From Actinacidiphila rubida (GTDB lineage Bacteria; Actinomycetota; Actinomycetes; Streptomycetales; Streptomycetaceae): a stretch of 64,000 bases of DNA. The notes below the pieces were generated by a model. It saw nothing but the letters and a program-made list of their open reading frames with translations, was not told the DNA's origin and did no database searches. The first letter of the stretch is position 1. Each line of letters starts with the position of its first letter. This document shows, in pieces, positions 1-8,973 of the stretch. Location: NCBI RefSeq assembly GCF_900110255.1, contig NZ_FODD01000018.1:119758-183757 (forward strand). The letters run 5' to 3'. Position numbers and translations under genes: made by a program.

Positions 1-1
1 G

Positions 2-196
2 GTCCGCGGCTTCGTCGACCACCGCGCGCTGGACGTGGCGGTCGGCCTGGTCGTCGGCGCGCTCTACGGCTCCATCCTGTGGGGCGTACTGCCGAGCGCG
101 ACGGGGGTGTCGTGGCAGGGCCACCTGTTCGGGCTGGTCGGCGGCGTGGCCGCGGCCTTCCTGTTCCGCGAACGATCGCCCGCCGCCGGGGGCTGA
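2..196 (+). CDS. Rhomboid-family intramembrane serine protease, C-terminal fragment (5' end outside window)
   Basis: Only the last 64 codons are present; the reading frame enters from the left edge and ends at TGA 194-196. The fragment holds two hydrophobic helices and a SWQGHLFGLVGG motif. In rhomboid proteases the His of this motif in the sixth membrane helix is the partner of the catalytic Ser, so the enzyme probably cleaves membrane proteins within the bilayer. The GxSx serine motif would lie upstream and cannot be checked. The short charged tail after the last helix is normal for the family. Confidence 0.75.
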   Translation, partial: VRGFVDHRALDVAVGLVVGALYGSILWGVLPSATGVSWQGHLFGLVGGVAAAFLFRERSPAAGG

Positions 197-422
197 GGCC
201 GCCCGCCGGGCGGTGCGCCGAAGTCCCGCCGTCCGCATGCCGGTTCGCGGACGGGTCCGCGAACGCGACGTCGGCCGCGGACGCTTCCGGGACCCGGCAG
301 CGAAGAGCACCGCGAACGCGCAGGAAACCCCCGTGAGAACACAGCCGGGACACAAGTACGCTTTCCCCAGCTCAGATCCGCAAAGATTTCTCAAAGCTTC
401 CGAGGAGTTCGCCATCATCACC

Positions 423-1577
423 ATGCGCAAGGGCCTGGCAGCCGCCGGAGTGGTGGCCCTGATATCCGTGGCCACCGCGGCCTGCGGGTCGGACACCACC
501 ACCCCGCAGGGCAAGGTCGACAACGCCTTCGAGAAGCTGGGCCAGCAGAACACCCTGACCCTGGGCCTGGGCTTCGACGGCTCCACCGACGAGATCTACA
601 ACGCGCTGAAGGGCGAGGACGACTTCACGCGCGACAACGCCAAGCTGCTGTCCTCGCTGCGCCTCTCGCTGTCCGTCAGCTCCCAGAAGTCGCTGAGCCT
701 GCTCAGCAAGGACAAGCAGCAGGACGGCAAGGACGGCGCCGTGGCGTTCTCGCTGTCCACCGACGGCTCCGCCGACAACGGCCTCGTCGAGGTCCGCTAC
801 GTCGACCAGAAGGCGTACCTGCGGGCGGACCTGAAGGGCCTGGAGAAGCTGGCGCCGGGCAGCGCGAACTCGCCGCTCGACCAGTTCCTCGCGCAGGCCG
901 ACCAGCTGCCGTCGTCGCTGGCCTCGGTCAAGGCCGCGCTCAAGGGCCAGTGGGTGAGCCTCGACCCCAAGGCGTTCGGGCCGTTCCTCAAGAGCCTGGG
1001 CGGCGACTCGGCGTCCGGTGACTCCGCGTCCGGTGACTCCGCGTCCGGCGACTCCGCCGGCTCGCTGCTGCCCGGGGTTCCGAAGGTGGACGCCGCGACG
1101 CAGAAGCGCGCCTGGGCCGCCCTGAAGAAGGCGCTGGCCACCAACGTCACGTACAAGGACCTCGGCAACCGCGACGGCGCCGACCACGTCCAGGTGTCCG
1201 CGCCCGCGCGGCAGCTGGCCACCGCGCTGTCGGACAGCGTGGCGCCGATCCTGAAGAACCTCCCGGGTTACGACGCCAAGTCCCTGGACCCGGCGAAGGT
1301 GCCGAACAAGACGCTGGCGGTGGACGTGGCCATCAAGGGCGGCACGCTGTCCGCGATCACGTTCGACGTGGCCCAGCTCGACGACCAGGCCAAGGGCAAG
1401 CTCCCGCTGACCCTGAGCCTGAACGGCAGCGCCCGCTCGATCAGCGCCCCGGCCGGCGCGCAGGTCCTCAACCCGCAGGACATCATCGGCCTGTTCATGT
1501 CCGGCATGCCGGGCCTCCCGGGCATGCCCGGCTCGAGCGACTCGAAGGACTCCTCCCTCGACACCTCCGGCCTCTGA
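423..1577 (+). CDS. Secreted lipoprotein of unknown function with a GDSAS repeat
   Basis: The product is 384 residues. It starts with a lipoprotein signal: positive MRK, a hydrophobic core and a lipobox ending at Cys21 (ATAACGS), so it should be lipid-anchored outside the membrane. I chose ATG 423 because it gives this signal and has a GAGGAG-like ribosome site about 12 nt upstream; the frame is open further upstream but that part is not protein-like. The mature part has no enzyme motif I recognise; its length and beta-rich pattern resemble LppX/LprG-like actinobacterial lipoproteins only loosely. Near residues 194-214 four GDSAS units form a flexible linker. A strong hairpin terminator follows the stop. 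Function unknown. Confidence 0.85.
   Translation: MRKGLAAAGVVALISVATAACGSDTTTPQGKVDNAFEKLGQQNTLTLGLGFDGSTDEIYNALKGEDDFTRDNAKLLSSLRLSLSVSSQKSLSLLSKDKQQDGKDGAVAFSLSTDGSADNGLVEVRYVDQKAYLRADLKGLEKLAPGSANSPLDQFLAQADQLPSSLASVKAALKGQWVSLDPKAFGPFLKSLGGDSASGDSASGDSASGDSAGSLLPGVPKVDAATQKRAWAALKKALATNVTYKDLGNRDGADHVQVSAPARQLATALSDSVAPILKNLPGYDAKSLDPAKVPNKTLAVDVAIKGGTLSAITFDVAQLDDQAKGKLPLTLSLNGSARSISAPAGAQVLNPQDIIGLFMSGMPGLPGMPGSSDSKDSSLDTSGL
1002..1061 (+). repeat. 15-bp tandem repeat coding GDSAS units
   Basis: Four 15-bp units lie in frame inside the lipoprotein gene. The two middle units are identical and the outer ones differ by a few bases. Copy-number change would lengthen or shorten the linker without a frameshift. 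Confidence 0.9.
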
Positions 1578-1591
1578 TCCCGGACGCACAC

Positions 1592-1645
1592 CGCGACGGG
1601 CGCGGCCCCGGACCCTGCGCAGGGTCCGGGGCCGCGCCCGTCGCG
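1592..1645. terminator. Bidirectional hairpin terminator between convergent genes
   Basis: A long perfect inverted repeat (arms of about 25 bp, closing on a TGCGCA core) lies between the stops of the lipoprotein gene (plus strand) and the prenyltransferase gene (minus strand). Its symmetry suits termination from both sides. There is no clear U-tract, which is common in Streptomyces. Confidence 0.85.
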
Positions 1646-1670
1646 TGGGCCGCCCGCGGGCGGCCGCCGG

Positions 1671-2600
1671 CTATCCGCCGAGCCCGCGGGCGATCAGGTC
1701 GCAGAGCGCGAACACGAACAGCGTGATGCCGATGACGCCGTTGACCGTGAAGAACGCGCGGTTCAGCCGCGACAGGTCGTGCGGGGTGACGATCGAGTGC
1801 TCGTACAGGAACGCGCCGATCACCACCGCCAGGCCCACCCACCACCAGGCGCCGGCACCGGTCGCCGCGCCGTACCAGATCAGCAGGCCCGACGTGACGA
1901 CGTGGCAGGCCCGCGACCCGTACAGGGCGGCCGGGATGCCGAAGCGGGCCGGCACCGACCGCACGCCGTGCGCCCGGTCGGCCGCCACGTCCTGGCAGGC
2001 GAAGATCAGGTCGAAGCCGCCGATCCACACGCCGACCGCGAGCCCGAGGATGACCGCGTCCCACGACCAGGAGCCGGTGACCGCCAGCCACGCGCCGACC
2101 GGGCCCATCGCCTGCGCCAGCCCGAGGATGGCGTGCGGGAAGTTCGTGAACCGCTTGCCGTAGGGGTAGACCACCATCGGCACCACCGCGATCGGCGCGA
2201 GCGCCAGGCACAGCGGGTTCAGCAGCGCGGCCGCGCCCAGGAACACCACCACGGCGGCCAGCGCGCCGGTCCACGCGGTGCGCACCGACAGCGCGCCGGT
2301 GACCAGTTCACGGGTCGCGGTCCGCGGGTTGCGGGCGTCGATCTCCCGGTCGATGATCCGGTTGCACGCCATCGCGAACGTCCGCAGGCCCACCATCGCC
2401 AGCGTCACCAGCAGCAGTTGCGCCCAGTGCACGGTGGCGTCGTCGCGGTACATCGCGGTGAGCGCCGCGATGTACGCGAACGGCAGCGCGAACACCGAGT
2501 GCTCGATCATCACCAGCCGCAGGAAGGCCCGGACCTTCCCGTCCGGCCGCGGCTCCGGCCGGAACAGATCCGGGGTGGCCGACTCTGCACTCGCACTCAC
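1671..2600 (-). CDS. mqnP: UbiA-family prenyltransferase of menaquinone (futalosine) biosynthesis
   Basis: A polytopic membrane enzyme of the UbiA superfamily with about eight hydrophobic helices. It carries the two Asp-rich prenyl-diphosphate/Mg sites: NRIIDREID in the first third and DLIFACQDVAADR in the second. It should attach the polyprenyl tail to a 1,4-dihydroxy-6-naphthoate type acceptor in the futalosine menaquinone route; that assignment rests on the adjacent UbiD-like gene, the pairing seen in Streptomyces. GTG 2600 is preferred over ATG 2618: it overlaps the upstream stop as GTGA and has GGAAGGAG 8-9 nt before it, indicating translational coupling to the UbiD-like gene. Confidence 0.85.
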   Translation of the reverse strand: MSASAESATPDLFRPEPRPDGKVRAFLRLVMIEHSVFALPFAYIAALTAMYRDDATVHWAQLLLVTLAMVGLRTFAMACNRIIDREIDARNPRTATRELVTGALSVRTAWTGALAAVVVFLGAAALLNPLCLALAPIAVVPMVVYPYGKRFTNFPHAILGLAQAMGPVGAWLAVTGSWSWDAVILGLAVGVWIGGFDLIFACQDVAADRAHGVRSVPARFGIPAALYGSRACHVVTSGLLIWYGAATGAGAWWWVGLAVVIGAFLYEHSIVTPHDLSRLNRAFFTVNGVIGITLFVFALCDLIARGLGG

Positions 2601-4054
2601 AGGCCGTACTCCTTCCATCGCTTGGTCACCCGCTCCGCCGTCTCCGGATCGGACAGCACCATCTCCGGCCAGCCGCCGTCGCGGGTGTAGCCCTCCTCGG
2701 GCAGTTTGCGGGTCGCGTCGATGCCCGCCTTGCCGCCCCAGAACTGCTGGTACGACGCGTGGTCGAGATGGTCCACCGGCCCCTCCACGACGGTCAGGTC
2801 GCGGGAGTAGTCGGTGTTGCCCAGCGCCCGCCAGGCCACCTCGTGCAGGTCGTGCACGTCGCAGTCGGCGTCGACCACCACGATCAGTTTGGTGAGGGAC
2901 ATCATGTGCGCCCCCCAGATCGCGTGCATCGTCTTCTGGGCGTGCTTGGGGTACTTCTTGTCGATCGAGACGATCGCACAGTTGTGGAAGCCGCCCTCCT
3001 CCGGGAGGTGGTAGTCCACGATGTCGGGGACGATGATCTTCAGCAGCGGCAGGAAGAACCGCTCGGTGGCCCGTCCCAGCGGCCCGTCCTCGGTCGGCGG
3101 CCGGCCCACCACGATCGACTGGAACACCGGCCGCTTGCGCATCGTCACGCAGTCGATGGTCAGCGCGGGGAACGGCTCCTGCGGGGTGTAGAAGCCCGTG
3201 TGGTCGCCGAACGGCCCCTCGGGCAGCATCGTGCCCGGCTCCAGCCAGCCCTCCAGCACCACCTCGGCCTGCGCGGGCACCTGCAGCGGCACGGTCTTGC
3301 AGTCGACCAGTTCCACCCGCTTGCCCTGCACGAAGCCGGCGAACAGGTACTCGTCGATGTCGCCGGGCAGCGGCGCGGTCGAGGCGTAGGTGACCGCCGG
3401 CGGGCAGCCGAACGCGATCGCGACCGGCAGCCGTTCGCCGCGGCGCAGCGCGGTCTGGTAGTGGTTGCGGCTGTCCTTGTGGATCTGCCAGTGCATGCCG
3501 ATGGTGCGGCGGTCGTGGCGCTGCAGCCGGTACAGGCCCAGGTTGCGGACGCCGGTCTCCGGGTCCTTGGTGTGGGTCAGGCCCAGGTTGAAGAACGAGC
3601 CGCCGTCCTGCGGCCAGGTGAACAGCGCGGGCAGCGCGTCGAGGTCCACGTCGTCGCCGGTGAGCACGACCTCCTGGACCGGCGCGTCCCCGGACTTCAC
3701 CTTCTTCGGCGGGACGTGCACCATCCCGGCGAGCTTCCCGAACGCCTCGCGCACGCCGACGAAGCCGTGCGGCAGCTCGGGCTTGAGCAGCCCGGCGATC
3801 TTGTCGCTGATGTCGCTGTACGCGTTCAGGCCCAGGGCTTTCAGCAGCCGGCGGTCGGTGCCGTAGACGTTCATCGCGAGCGGCGCGGCCGAGCCGCGGA
3901 CGTTCTCGAAGAGCAGCGCGGGACCGCCCGCCTTGTTGACCCGGTCGGTGATCTCGCCGACCTCCAGGTACGGATCCACCTCTGCGGTGATCCGCCGCAG
4001 GTCGCCGTCCTTCTCCAGGGCCCGGAGGAACGAGCGGAGATCGTCGTAAGCCAT
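2597..4054 (-). CDS. mqnL: Menaquinone biosynthesis UbiD-family decarboxylase
   Basis: A UbiD-type decarboxylase of 485 residues, the usual length for the family, which uses prenylated FMN made by a UbiX partner not present in this window. It would remove the carboxyl group from the prenylated naphthoate intermediate made by the neighbouring UbiA-like enzyme. The family hallmarks are visible, including MNVYGTDRR near the N-terminus, PEGPFGDHTGFY, the VVGRPPTEDGPLGRATERFF stretch, and PEEGGFHNCAIVSIDKKYPKHAQK near the C-terminal third. ATG 4054 is chosen over the upstream in-frame start because protein similarity would begin at MAYDDLRSFL. Confidence 0.85.
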   Translation of the reverse strand: MAYDDLRSFLRALEKDGDLRRITAEVDPYLEVGEITDRVNKAGGPALLFENVRGSAAPLAMNVYGTDRRLLKALGLNAYSDISDKIAGLLKPELPHGFVGVREAFGKLAGMVHVPPKKVKSGDAPVQEVVLTGDDVDLDALPALFTWPQDGGSFFNLGLTHTKDPETGVRNLGLYRLQRHDRRTIGMHWQIHKDSRNHYQTALRRGERLPVAIAFGCPPAVTYASTAPLPGDIDEYLFAGFVQGKRVELVDCKTVPLQVPAQAEVVLEGWLEPGTMLPEGPFGDHTGFYTPQEPFPALTIDCVTMRKRPVFQSIVVGRPPTEDGPLGRATERFFLPLLKIIVPDIVDYHLPEEGGFHNCAIVSIDKKYPKHAQKTMHAIWGAHMMSLTKLIVVVDADCDVHDLHEVAWRALGNTDYSRDLTVVEGPVDHLDHASYQQFWGGKAGIDATRKLPEEGYTRDGGWPEMVLSDPETAERVTKRWKEYGL

Positions 4055-4145
4055 GGGCTCAGTCTTCCATTCCGTGCACAACGTACGCTTGGGGGTCGTC
4101 GCGGGGTGGCCCGAGTCCCCGTCGTTCCCGGGGGGATGTCGAGCC

Positions 4146-4577
4146 GTGTTGCGCTACCTGCCGTACTTCGTGGTGTTCGCGCTGTGGATCTACGCCTTCG
4201 TGGACTGCCTGGGCACGCCCCCGCGGAACGTGCGCGGGATGCCGAAGGTGGTCTGGGTGCTCGTCATCCTGTTCTTCGGCACCGTGCTGATCGGCCCGCT
4301 GGCCTGGCTGCTGATAGGCCGCCGCCGCTACGGACGGGTCGCGCCGGCCGGCGCCACGCCCGCCGGGTGGCACCGCGACCGGCGGCTGGAGTCCGGGGCC
4401 GGCACTCCCGGTGCCCGGCGGTACTCCCCCGAGGGCGAGCCGCTGCCGGACCCGCGTTCCGCGGACTGGATACCCCCGGACGACAACCCGGAGTTCCTCC
4501 GCTCGCTGAGCGAGCTCAACCGGCAGAACCGCAAGGGCGGGGACGGCGACGGCCGTCCCCCGGCCGAGGGCGAGTGA
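4146..4577 (+). CDS. Small membrane protein with PLD-nuclease N-terminal (PLDc_N) domain
   Basis: The protein has 143 residues. The first 65 form two hydrophobic helices separated by a short loop (LPYFVVFALWIYAFVDC, then VVWVLVILFFGTVLIGPLAWLLIGR), the layout of the PLDc_N domain that precedes cardiolipin synthases or stands alone. The remainder is a charged, disordered cytoplasmic tail ending in GDGRPPAEGE. GTG 4146 is preferred because a GGGGGGA ribosome site lies just before it and the upstream in-frame residues are not membrane-like. It is divergent from the menaquinone genes and convergent with ccsB. Role unknown. Confidence 0.75.
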   Translation: MLRYLPYFVVFALWIYAFVDCLGTPPRNVRGMPKVVWVLVILFFGTVLIGPLAWLLIGRRRYGRVAPAGATPAGWHRDRRLESGAGTPGARRYSPEGEPLPDPRSADWIPPDDNPEFLRSLSELNRQNRKGGDGDGRPPAEGE

Positions 4578-4617
4578 CCCCCGGCCGCGGTGGCACCCGT
4601 CCCGGCCGGCGTCCGCG

Positions 4618-5712
4618 TCAGACCCCGGCGTAGGAGTGCTTGCCGGTGACGAAGATGTTCACGCCGTAGTAGTTGAAGAGGAAGCACGCGAACGCGGCCA
4701 GCGCCAGGTAGGCGGCCTTGCGGCCCTTCCACCCGGCCGTGGCGCGGGCGTGCAGGTAGCCCGCGTAGGCGACCCAGGTGATGAACGACCAGGTCTCCTT
4801 CGGGTCCCACTCCCAGTAGTGGCCCCACGCCGCCTGCGCCCAGATCGCGCCGGCGATGATGGTGAACGTCCACAGCGGGAAGACCAGCGCGTTCATCCGG
4901 TACGCGAACTTGTCCAGGGTCGCCGCGGACGGCAGCCGCCGCATGATGTCGCCCCAGCGGCCGTCCTGCGCGCGCCCGGCGGTCAGGGCCACCTCGAAGT
5001 GGTCGCGGAACAGGTAGAGCAGGCTGCCGACGGCGGCCAGGTAGAACACCGCGCCGGAGATGATCGCGCAGGACACGTGGATCCACAGCCAGTACGAGTG
5101 CAGCGCCGGCACCAGCTGGTCGCTGGAGGTGTAGAGCACCGACAGGGCCAGGCCCAGGTCCAGCAGCACGGTCGTGGTCAGGAACAGGCCGATCCAGCGG
5201 ACGTCCTTCTTCAGCGCCAGCAGCAGCAGGTACGCGCCGACGGCGACCATGCCGAACGTGGTGGAGAACTCGTACATGTTGCCCCACGGCGCGCGCTGCA
5301 CCGACGCCGCGCGCAGCGCGACACCGCCGAAGTGCAGCAGCCAGGCGAGCACCGTGAAGGACACCGCGATCCGGCCGTACAGGTCGCCCTTCTCCGAACC
5401 GCCGGCGGCGCCGGGGCCGTCCGCGATGCCGCGGTCGCTGGCCGAGGCGCGGGTGACGACCTTGGGCCGCGTCAGCGTGGCGGTGCCGCCGCGCGTGGTG
5501 ACCTTGACGGCCGCGGCCGGGGCCGCGGCGGCCCCCTCCTCCCCGGATTCCCCGATCAGCGCGGCGGACTGCACGGCGACCTTGCTGCGGCCGCCGAACA
5601 CCCACTCCGCCAGGTGCCCGAGGAAGGCGAGCGCGTACACGAACATCGCCGAGCGGATGAGGTAGTTGCTGTAGTTCGCGAAGTTCTCGTTGACCGCGGC
5701 AGCGATGTTCAC
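4618..5712 (-). CDS. ccsB: Cytochrome c biogenesis protein CcsB (ResC)
   Basis: A polytopic protein of 364 residues in the ResC/CcsA family, the heme-handling half of the system II cytochrome c maturation complex. It carries the tryptophan-rich heme-binding segment GHYWEWDPKETWSFITW in the C-terminal third, plus conserved histidines such as HFGGVALR and HVSCAIISG. It has an Ala/Gly-rich insert near residues 50-90. It works with ResB to move heme across the membrane and attach it to apocytochrome c. GTG 5712 overlaps the resB stop as GTGA, so the two are translationally coupled. Confidence 0.95.
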   Translation of the reverse strand: MNIAAAVNENFANYSNYLIRSAMFVYALAFLGHLAEWVFGGRSKVAVQSAALIGESGEEGAAAAPAAAVKVTTRGGTATLTRPKVVTRASASDRGIADGPGAAGGSEKGDLYGRIAVSFTVLAWLLHFGGVALRAASVQRAPWGNMYEFSTTFGMVAVGAYLLLLALKKDVRWIGLFLTTTVLLDLGLALSVLYTSSDQLVPALHSYWLWIHVSCAIISGAVFYLAAVGSLLYLFRDHFEVALTAGRAQDGRWGDIMRRLPSAATLDKFAYRMNALVFPLWTFTIIAGAIWAQAAWGHYWEWDPKETWSFITWVAYAGYLHARATAGWKGRKAAYLALAAFACFLFNYYGVNIFVTGKHSYAGV

Positions 5713-7499
5713 GCGCGGGCTCCTTCGTCTGCGGGCTGAGGGGCGGAATCGCCGGGGCGGCTGTCGGGGGCCGGGACGTCACCGGTCGCGGCGTCGGCCT
5801 CGTCGGGATCCGGGTCCGGGTCCGGATCCGGTTTCGCCGGTGCGTCCGGCTGGAGCTGAAGGGCCACGTCGCCGATCTCGTCGGCGATCCTGGCGGACTC
5901 GCTGCGGCCGAGGCCGCCCATCTCCACGAGGGTGTCGCCGTCCCCGGAGGGGACCGCCCGCACCCAGATGCGGCGGCGCTGGATGAACAGCGAGCCCATC
6001 AGGCCGAGGATCGCGGCCGCGCCGGAGACGAGGGCCGCCTCGTTGCCCGCCTGGTGGGAGACGGTGAAGCTGGCCCAGGTCTTGATCCCGTCGAACCGCA
6101 GCGAGCCGCGGCCGTCGGGCAGGGTCATCGTGTCGCCGGGCTTCAGCGCCTTGCTGACCAGCTCGCCGTCCGGCTCCTTGAGCTGCGTCATGTGGGTGGT
6201 GTCGAGCTGGTACACGTTCTGCGGCAGGCCCGCGTCGATGCCCAGGTCACCGTGGTAGGCGTTGAGGATCAGCGCCGGATAGTCCAGCGCGGGGAACGAC
6301 GAGTGCGGGCCCCTCACCTTGTCGAGCGCGAAGGTCGGGGTGAAGATCCCGCGGAACGCCATCTCGTCGGGCTTGCCGTTCTTGTCGAGCGCGTCCGGGA
6401 CCTTGACGACGCCGGTGGCCGTGCCCAGGGTGTCCTGCGGCAGGAACGGCACCGCGCCCTGGTAGGCGACGTTGCCCCGGGCGTCCTTGACGGTGACCAC
6501 GGGCGCGTAGCCGTGGGAGATCAGGTAGACCTTCTCGCCGCCGATGCTCAGCGGGTGGTTGACCGAGATCTCGCCCTTGGTCGGCTTGCCGTCCGGGCCG
6601 GTCCAGTAGTGGATGTTGGCCCGGAACGTCCGGCCGGACCCGCGCTCGGGCCCGCTGGTGGCGTAGGTGGCGTCGAAGCTGTCGAGCGAGAAGCCGAACG
6701 GCTGGAGGTCGCTCTTGCCGTACAGCGTGCCGCCGGAGAAGTCGTCGTACTGCGTCGGGTTGTTGGTGAAGCCGTCGCCCTCGACGATCAGCTTGCCGCC
6801 CTGCGCACCCTCCAGCGAGGTGGCCGCGAACGCGATCAGCAGCCCGAACAGCGCGACGTGGAACATCAGGTTGCCGGCCTCGCGCAGATAGCCCTTCTCG
6901 CCGGCGACCGAGGTGCCGGTGGTGCTGACGCGGAACCGGCGCCCGCGCAGCGCCCGTTCGGCGGCGGCCGACACCTGCTCGGGCGTGGCGTCGGTGCGCC
7001 AGGTGCTGTAGGCGGGCAGCCGGGTCAGGTGGCGCGGCGTGGCCGGCGGCCGGGACCGCAGCTGCCCGACGAACTGCCAGGTGCGCGGGACGATGCACCC
7101 CGCCAGCGAGACGAACAGCAGGATGTAGATCGCCGAGAACCACGGCGAGCTGTACACGTGGAACATCCCCAGCCGCTCGTACAGCGGGGTGATCGTGGGG
7201 TGTTTCTGCTGGAACGCGTCGACCTTCAACTGGTCGGAGTGCTGCGGGATCAGCGAGCCCGGGATCGCCGCCAGCGACAGCATGAAGAGCAGGATCAGGG
7301 CGACCCGCATCGAGGTCAGCTGCCGCCACATCCAGCGCAGCCAGCCGACGACGCCGAGCCCGGGCGTCTGCGCGAGGGTGTCGGCGGGCTGGGTGCTCAG
7401 CTGGGCACCGGCCGCGCCGAGTTCCTCGCTCTCGCCGTCGGCGGCGTTCGTGGCGGTGGCCGCCTCGTCGCCGCCGCCGCTCTTCTGCGTGATGCTCAT
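5709..7499 (-). CDS. resB: Cytochrome c biogenesis protein ResB
   Basis: The protein has 596 residues and matches the ResB/Ccs1 family. A cytoplasmic N-terminal tail is followed by hydrophobic helices (near residues 65-90, 125-145 and 205-225), a large extracytoplasmic domain, and a last helix near residue 510, with an acidic Asp/Pro-rich C-tail. The motif SLAAIPGSLIPQ in the first helix region is typical. ResB pairs with CcsB as the system II heme lyase. It lies between ccdA, upstream, and ccsB, with which it overlaps by 4 nt. Confidence 0.95.
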   Translation of the reverse strand: MSITQKSGGGDEAATATNAADGESEELGAAGAQLSTQPADTLAQTPGLGVVGWLRWMWRQLTSMRVALILLFMLSLAAIPGSLIPQHSDQLKVDAFQQKHPTITPLYERLGMFHVYSSPWFSAIYILLFVSLAGCIVPRTWQFVGQLRSRPPATPRHLTRLPAYSTWRTDATPEQVSAAAERALRGRRFRVSTTGTSVAGEKGYLREAGNLMFHVALFGLLIAFAATSLEGAQGGKLIVEGDGFTNNPTQYDDFSGGTLYGKSDLQPFGFSLDSFDATYATSGPERGSGRTFRANIHYWTGPDGKPTKGEISVNHPLSIGGEKVYLISHGYAPVVTVKDARGNVAYQGAVPFLPQDTLGTATGVVKVPDALDKNGKPDEMAFRGIFTPTFALDKVRGPHSSFPALDYPALILNAYHGDLGIDAGLPQNVYQLDTTHMTQLKEPDGELVSKALKPGDTMTLPDGRGSLRFDGIKTWASFTVSHQAGNEAALVSGAAAILGLMGSLFIQRRRIWVRAVPSGDGDTLVEMGGLGRSESARIADEIGDVALQLQPDAPAKPDPDPDPDPDEADAATGDVPAPDSRPGDSAPQPADEGARA

Positions 7500-7503
7500 G
7501 GGT

Positions 7504-8277
7504 TCAGACCCCTGGGGTGAAGCTGCTCGACCAGATCTGCATCTGGTAGGTGATGTGGTCCCACACGCCGGTCACGAGCAGGATGCCGACCGCGACGAGC
7601 ATGCCGCCGCCGAGCCGCATGACCCACGCGTAGTGGCGCTTGACCCACGCGAACGCACCGAGCGTCCGGCGGAAGGCGACCGCCGCGACGATGAACGGCA
7701 CGCCCAGACCAAGACAGTAGAACACCATCAGCAGCGCGCCCCGGCCGGCGCTGGCGTCCTGGAAGGCGAGCGTGTTCACCGCGCCCAGGGTGGGGCCGAT
7801 GCACGGCGTCCAGCCCAGGCCGAAGAGCACGCCCAGCACGGGGGCGCCGGCCAGGCCCACGGCCGGCCGGGTGTGGAAGCGGAACTCCCGCTGGGTGATG
7901 CCGCCGACGAAGCCCATGAAGGCGAGGCCGAGCACGATCGTCAGCACGCCGAAGATCCGGGTCAGGACCTCACGGTGCGCCTGCAGCGTGACGCCGAAGT
8001 TGCCGAACAGGGCGCCGCCGGAGACGAACACGGCGCTGAAGCCGAGCACGAACAGCGAGGCGCCGGCGACCATCCGGCCGCGCTTGGCCTCACCGAGATC
8101 GGTGCCGGTGACCCCGGTCACGTAGGAGAGGTAACCGGGAACGAGCGGCAGCACGCAGGGCGAGAAGAAGGACACCAGCCCGGCGAACATCGCGATCGGG
8201 ATCGCGGCCAGCAGCGCTCCGGTGAGCACCGTCTGGCTGGGATCGGCCGCGAGGACGGTCAGCGAGCTGCCCGCCAC
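7504..8277 (-). CDS. ccdA: Cytochrome c biogenesis protein CcdA (thiol-disulfide transmembrane transporter)
   Basis: A 257-residue protein with six hydrophobic helices. The two redox cysteines sit in the helix-breaking contexts typical of CcdA: FFSPCVLPLVPGYLSYVTG in helix 1 and LGWTPCIGPTLG in helix 4. It carries electrons from cytoplasmic thioredoxin to the exported thioredoxin-like protein encoded just upstream, keeping apocytochrome c cysteines reduced. The GTG start lies one base after the stop of the resA-like gene, so the four genes form one tight operon. Confidence 0.95.
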   Translation of the reverse strand: MAGSSLTVLAADPSQTVLTGALLAAIPIAMFAGLVSFFSPCVLPLVPGYLSYVTGVTGTDLGEAKRGRMVAGASLFVLGFSAVFVSGGALFGNFGVTLQAHREVLTRIFGVLTIVLGLAFMGFVGGITQREFRFHTRPAVGLAGAPVLGVLFGLGWTPCIGPTLGAVNTLAFQDASAGRGALLMVFYCLGLGVPFIVAAVAFRRTLGAFAWVKRHYAWVMRLGGGMLVAVGILLVTGVWDHITYQMQIWSSSFTPGV

Positions 8278-8278
8278 G

Positions 8279-8890
8279 TCACTTCTCCGCGGCGATCGGG
8301 TCGATCAGCTGGTTGAGCTCGTCCGTGCTCAGCGCCTTGAGCACCCGCGCCGCGACCCGCCCCTGCCGGTCGACGACCAGAGTGGACGGGATGGCCTGCG
8401 GGTTGAGGGTGCCCTTGGGGAACTGGAGGATCAGCTTCCCGTACGGGTCGTAGAAGCTCGGGTACCCGATGCCGAACCGCTTGTCGAAGCTGACCGCGTT
8501 GGCCACGTCGGGGTCGCGGGTGTTGATGCCGAGGAACTGCACGCCCTTGGCCGCGTCGGCCTTGGCGACCTCGGCCAGGTTGGGGGCCTCGGCGCGGCAC
8601 GGAGCGCACCACGAGCCCCAGACGTTGATCACCACGACCTTGCCCTTGTACGCGGCCAGGCTCGCGCTGCTCCCGTCGACGGTCTTGCCGCTCAGCGCCG
8701 GCGCGGGCTTGCGGGCCGCGGGCTTGACGGTGATGATCTCGCCGTTGCCGCCCACGAAGCCCGATCCGTCCTTGGACGTCGAGGACGTGCTGGACGAGCA
8801 GGCGGCCGCGGACAGCGCGAGGGCGGCGGTGGCCGCCAGGGCCGCGGCGCCGCGGAAGGCGCGGCGCCCTGGGGCGCGCGTAGGACTCAT
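8279..8890 (-). CDS. resA: TlpA/ResA-like thiol-disulfide oxidoreductase, lipoprotein
   Basis: The protein has 203 residues with a lipoprotein signal ending at Cys31 (SAAACSS) and a thioredoxin-like domain with the active site WCAPC (Cys95/Cys98) and a conserved cis-Pro region (AIPSTLVVDRQGRV). It should reduce the cysteines of apocytochromes c outside the membrane, taking electrons from CcdA. It is the first gene of the resA-ccdA-resB-ccsB operon. The symbol is given by operon context; TlpA would be equally acceptable. Confidence 0.9.
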   Translation of the reverse strand: MSPTRAPGRRAFRGAAALAATAALALSAAACSSSTSSTSKDGSGFVGGNGEIITVKPAARKPAPALSGKTVDGSSASLAAYKGKVVVINVWGSWCAPCRAEAPNLAEVAKADAAKGVQFLGINTRDPDVANAVSFDKRFGIGYPSFYDPYGKLILQFPKGTLNPQAIPSTLVVDRQGRVAARVLKALSTDELNQLIDPIAAEK

Positions 8891-8973
8891 GTGAAAAGTT
8901 TCGCATGGCCCTCGTGGCGATCTGTCGCGCCCCCGACTCCGACACCAAAAGCGGCAATTGCCCCAAGTAAGGA

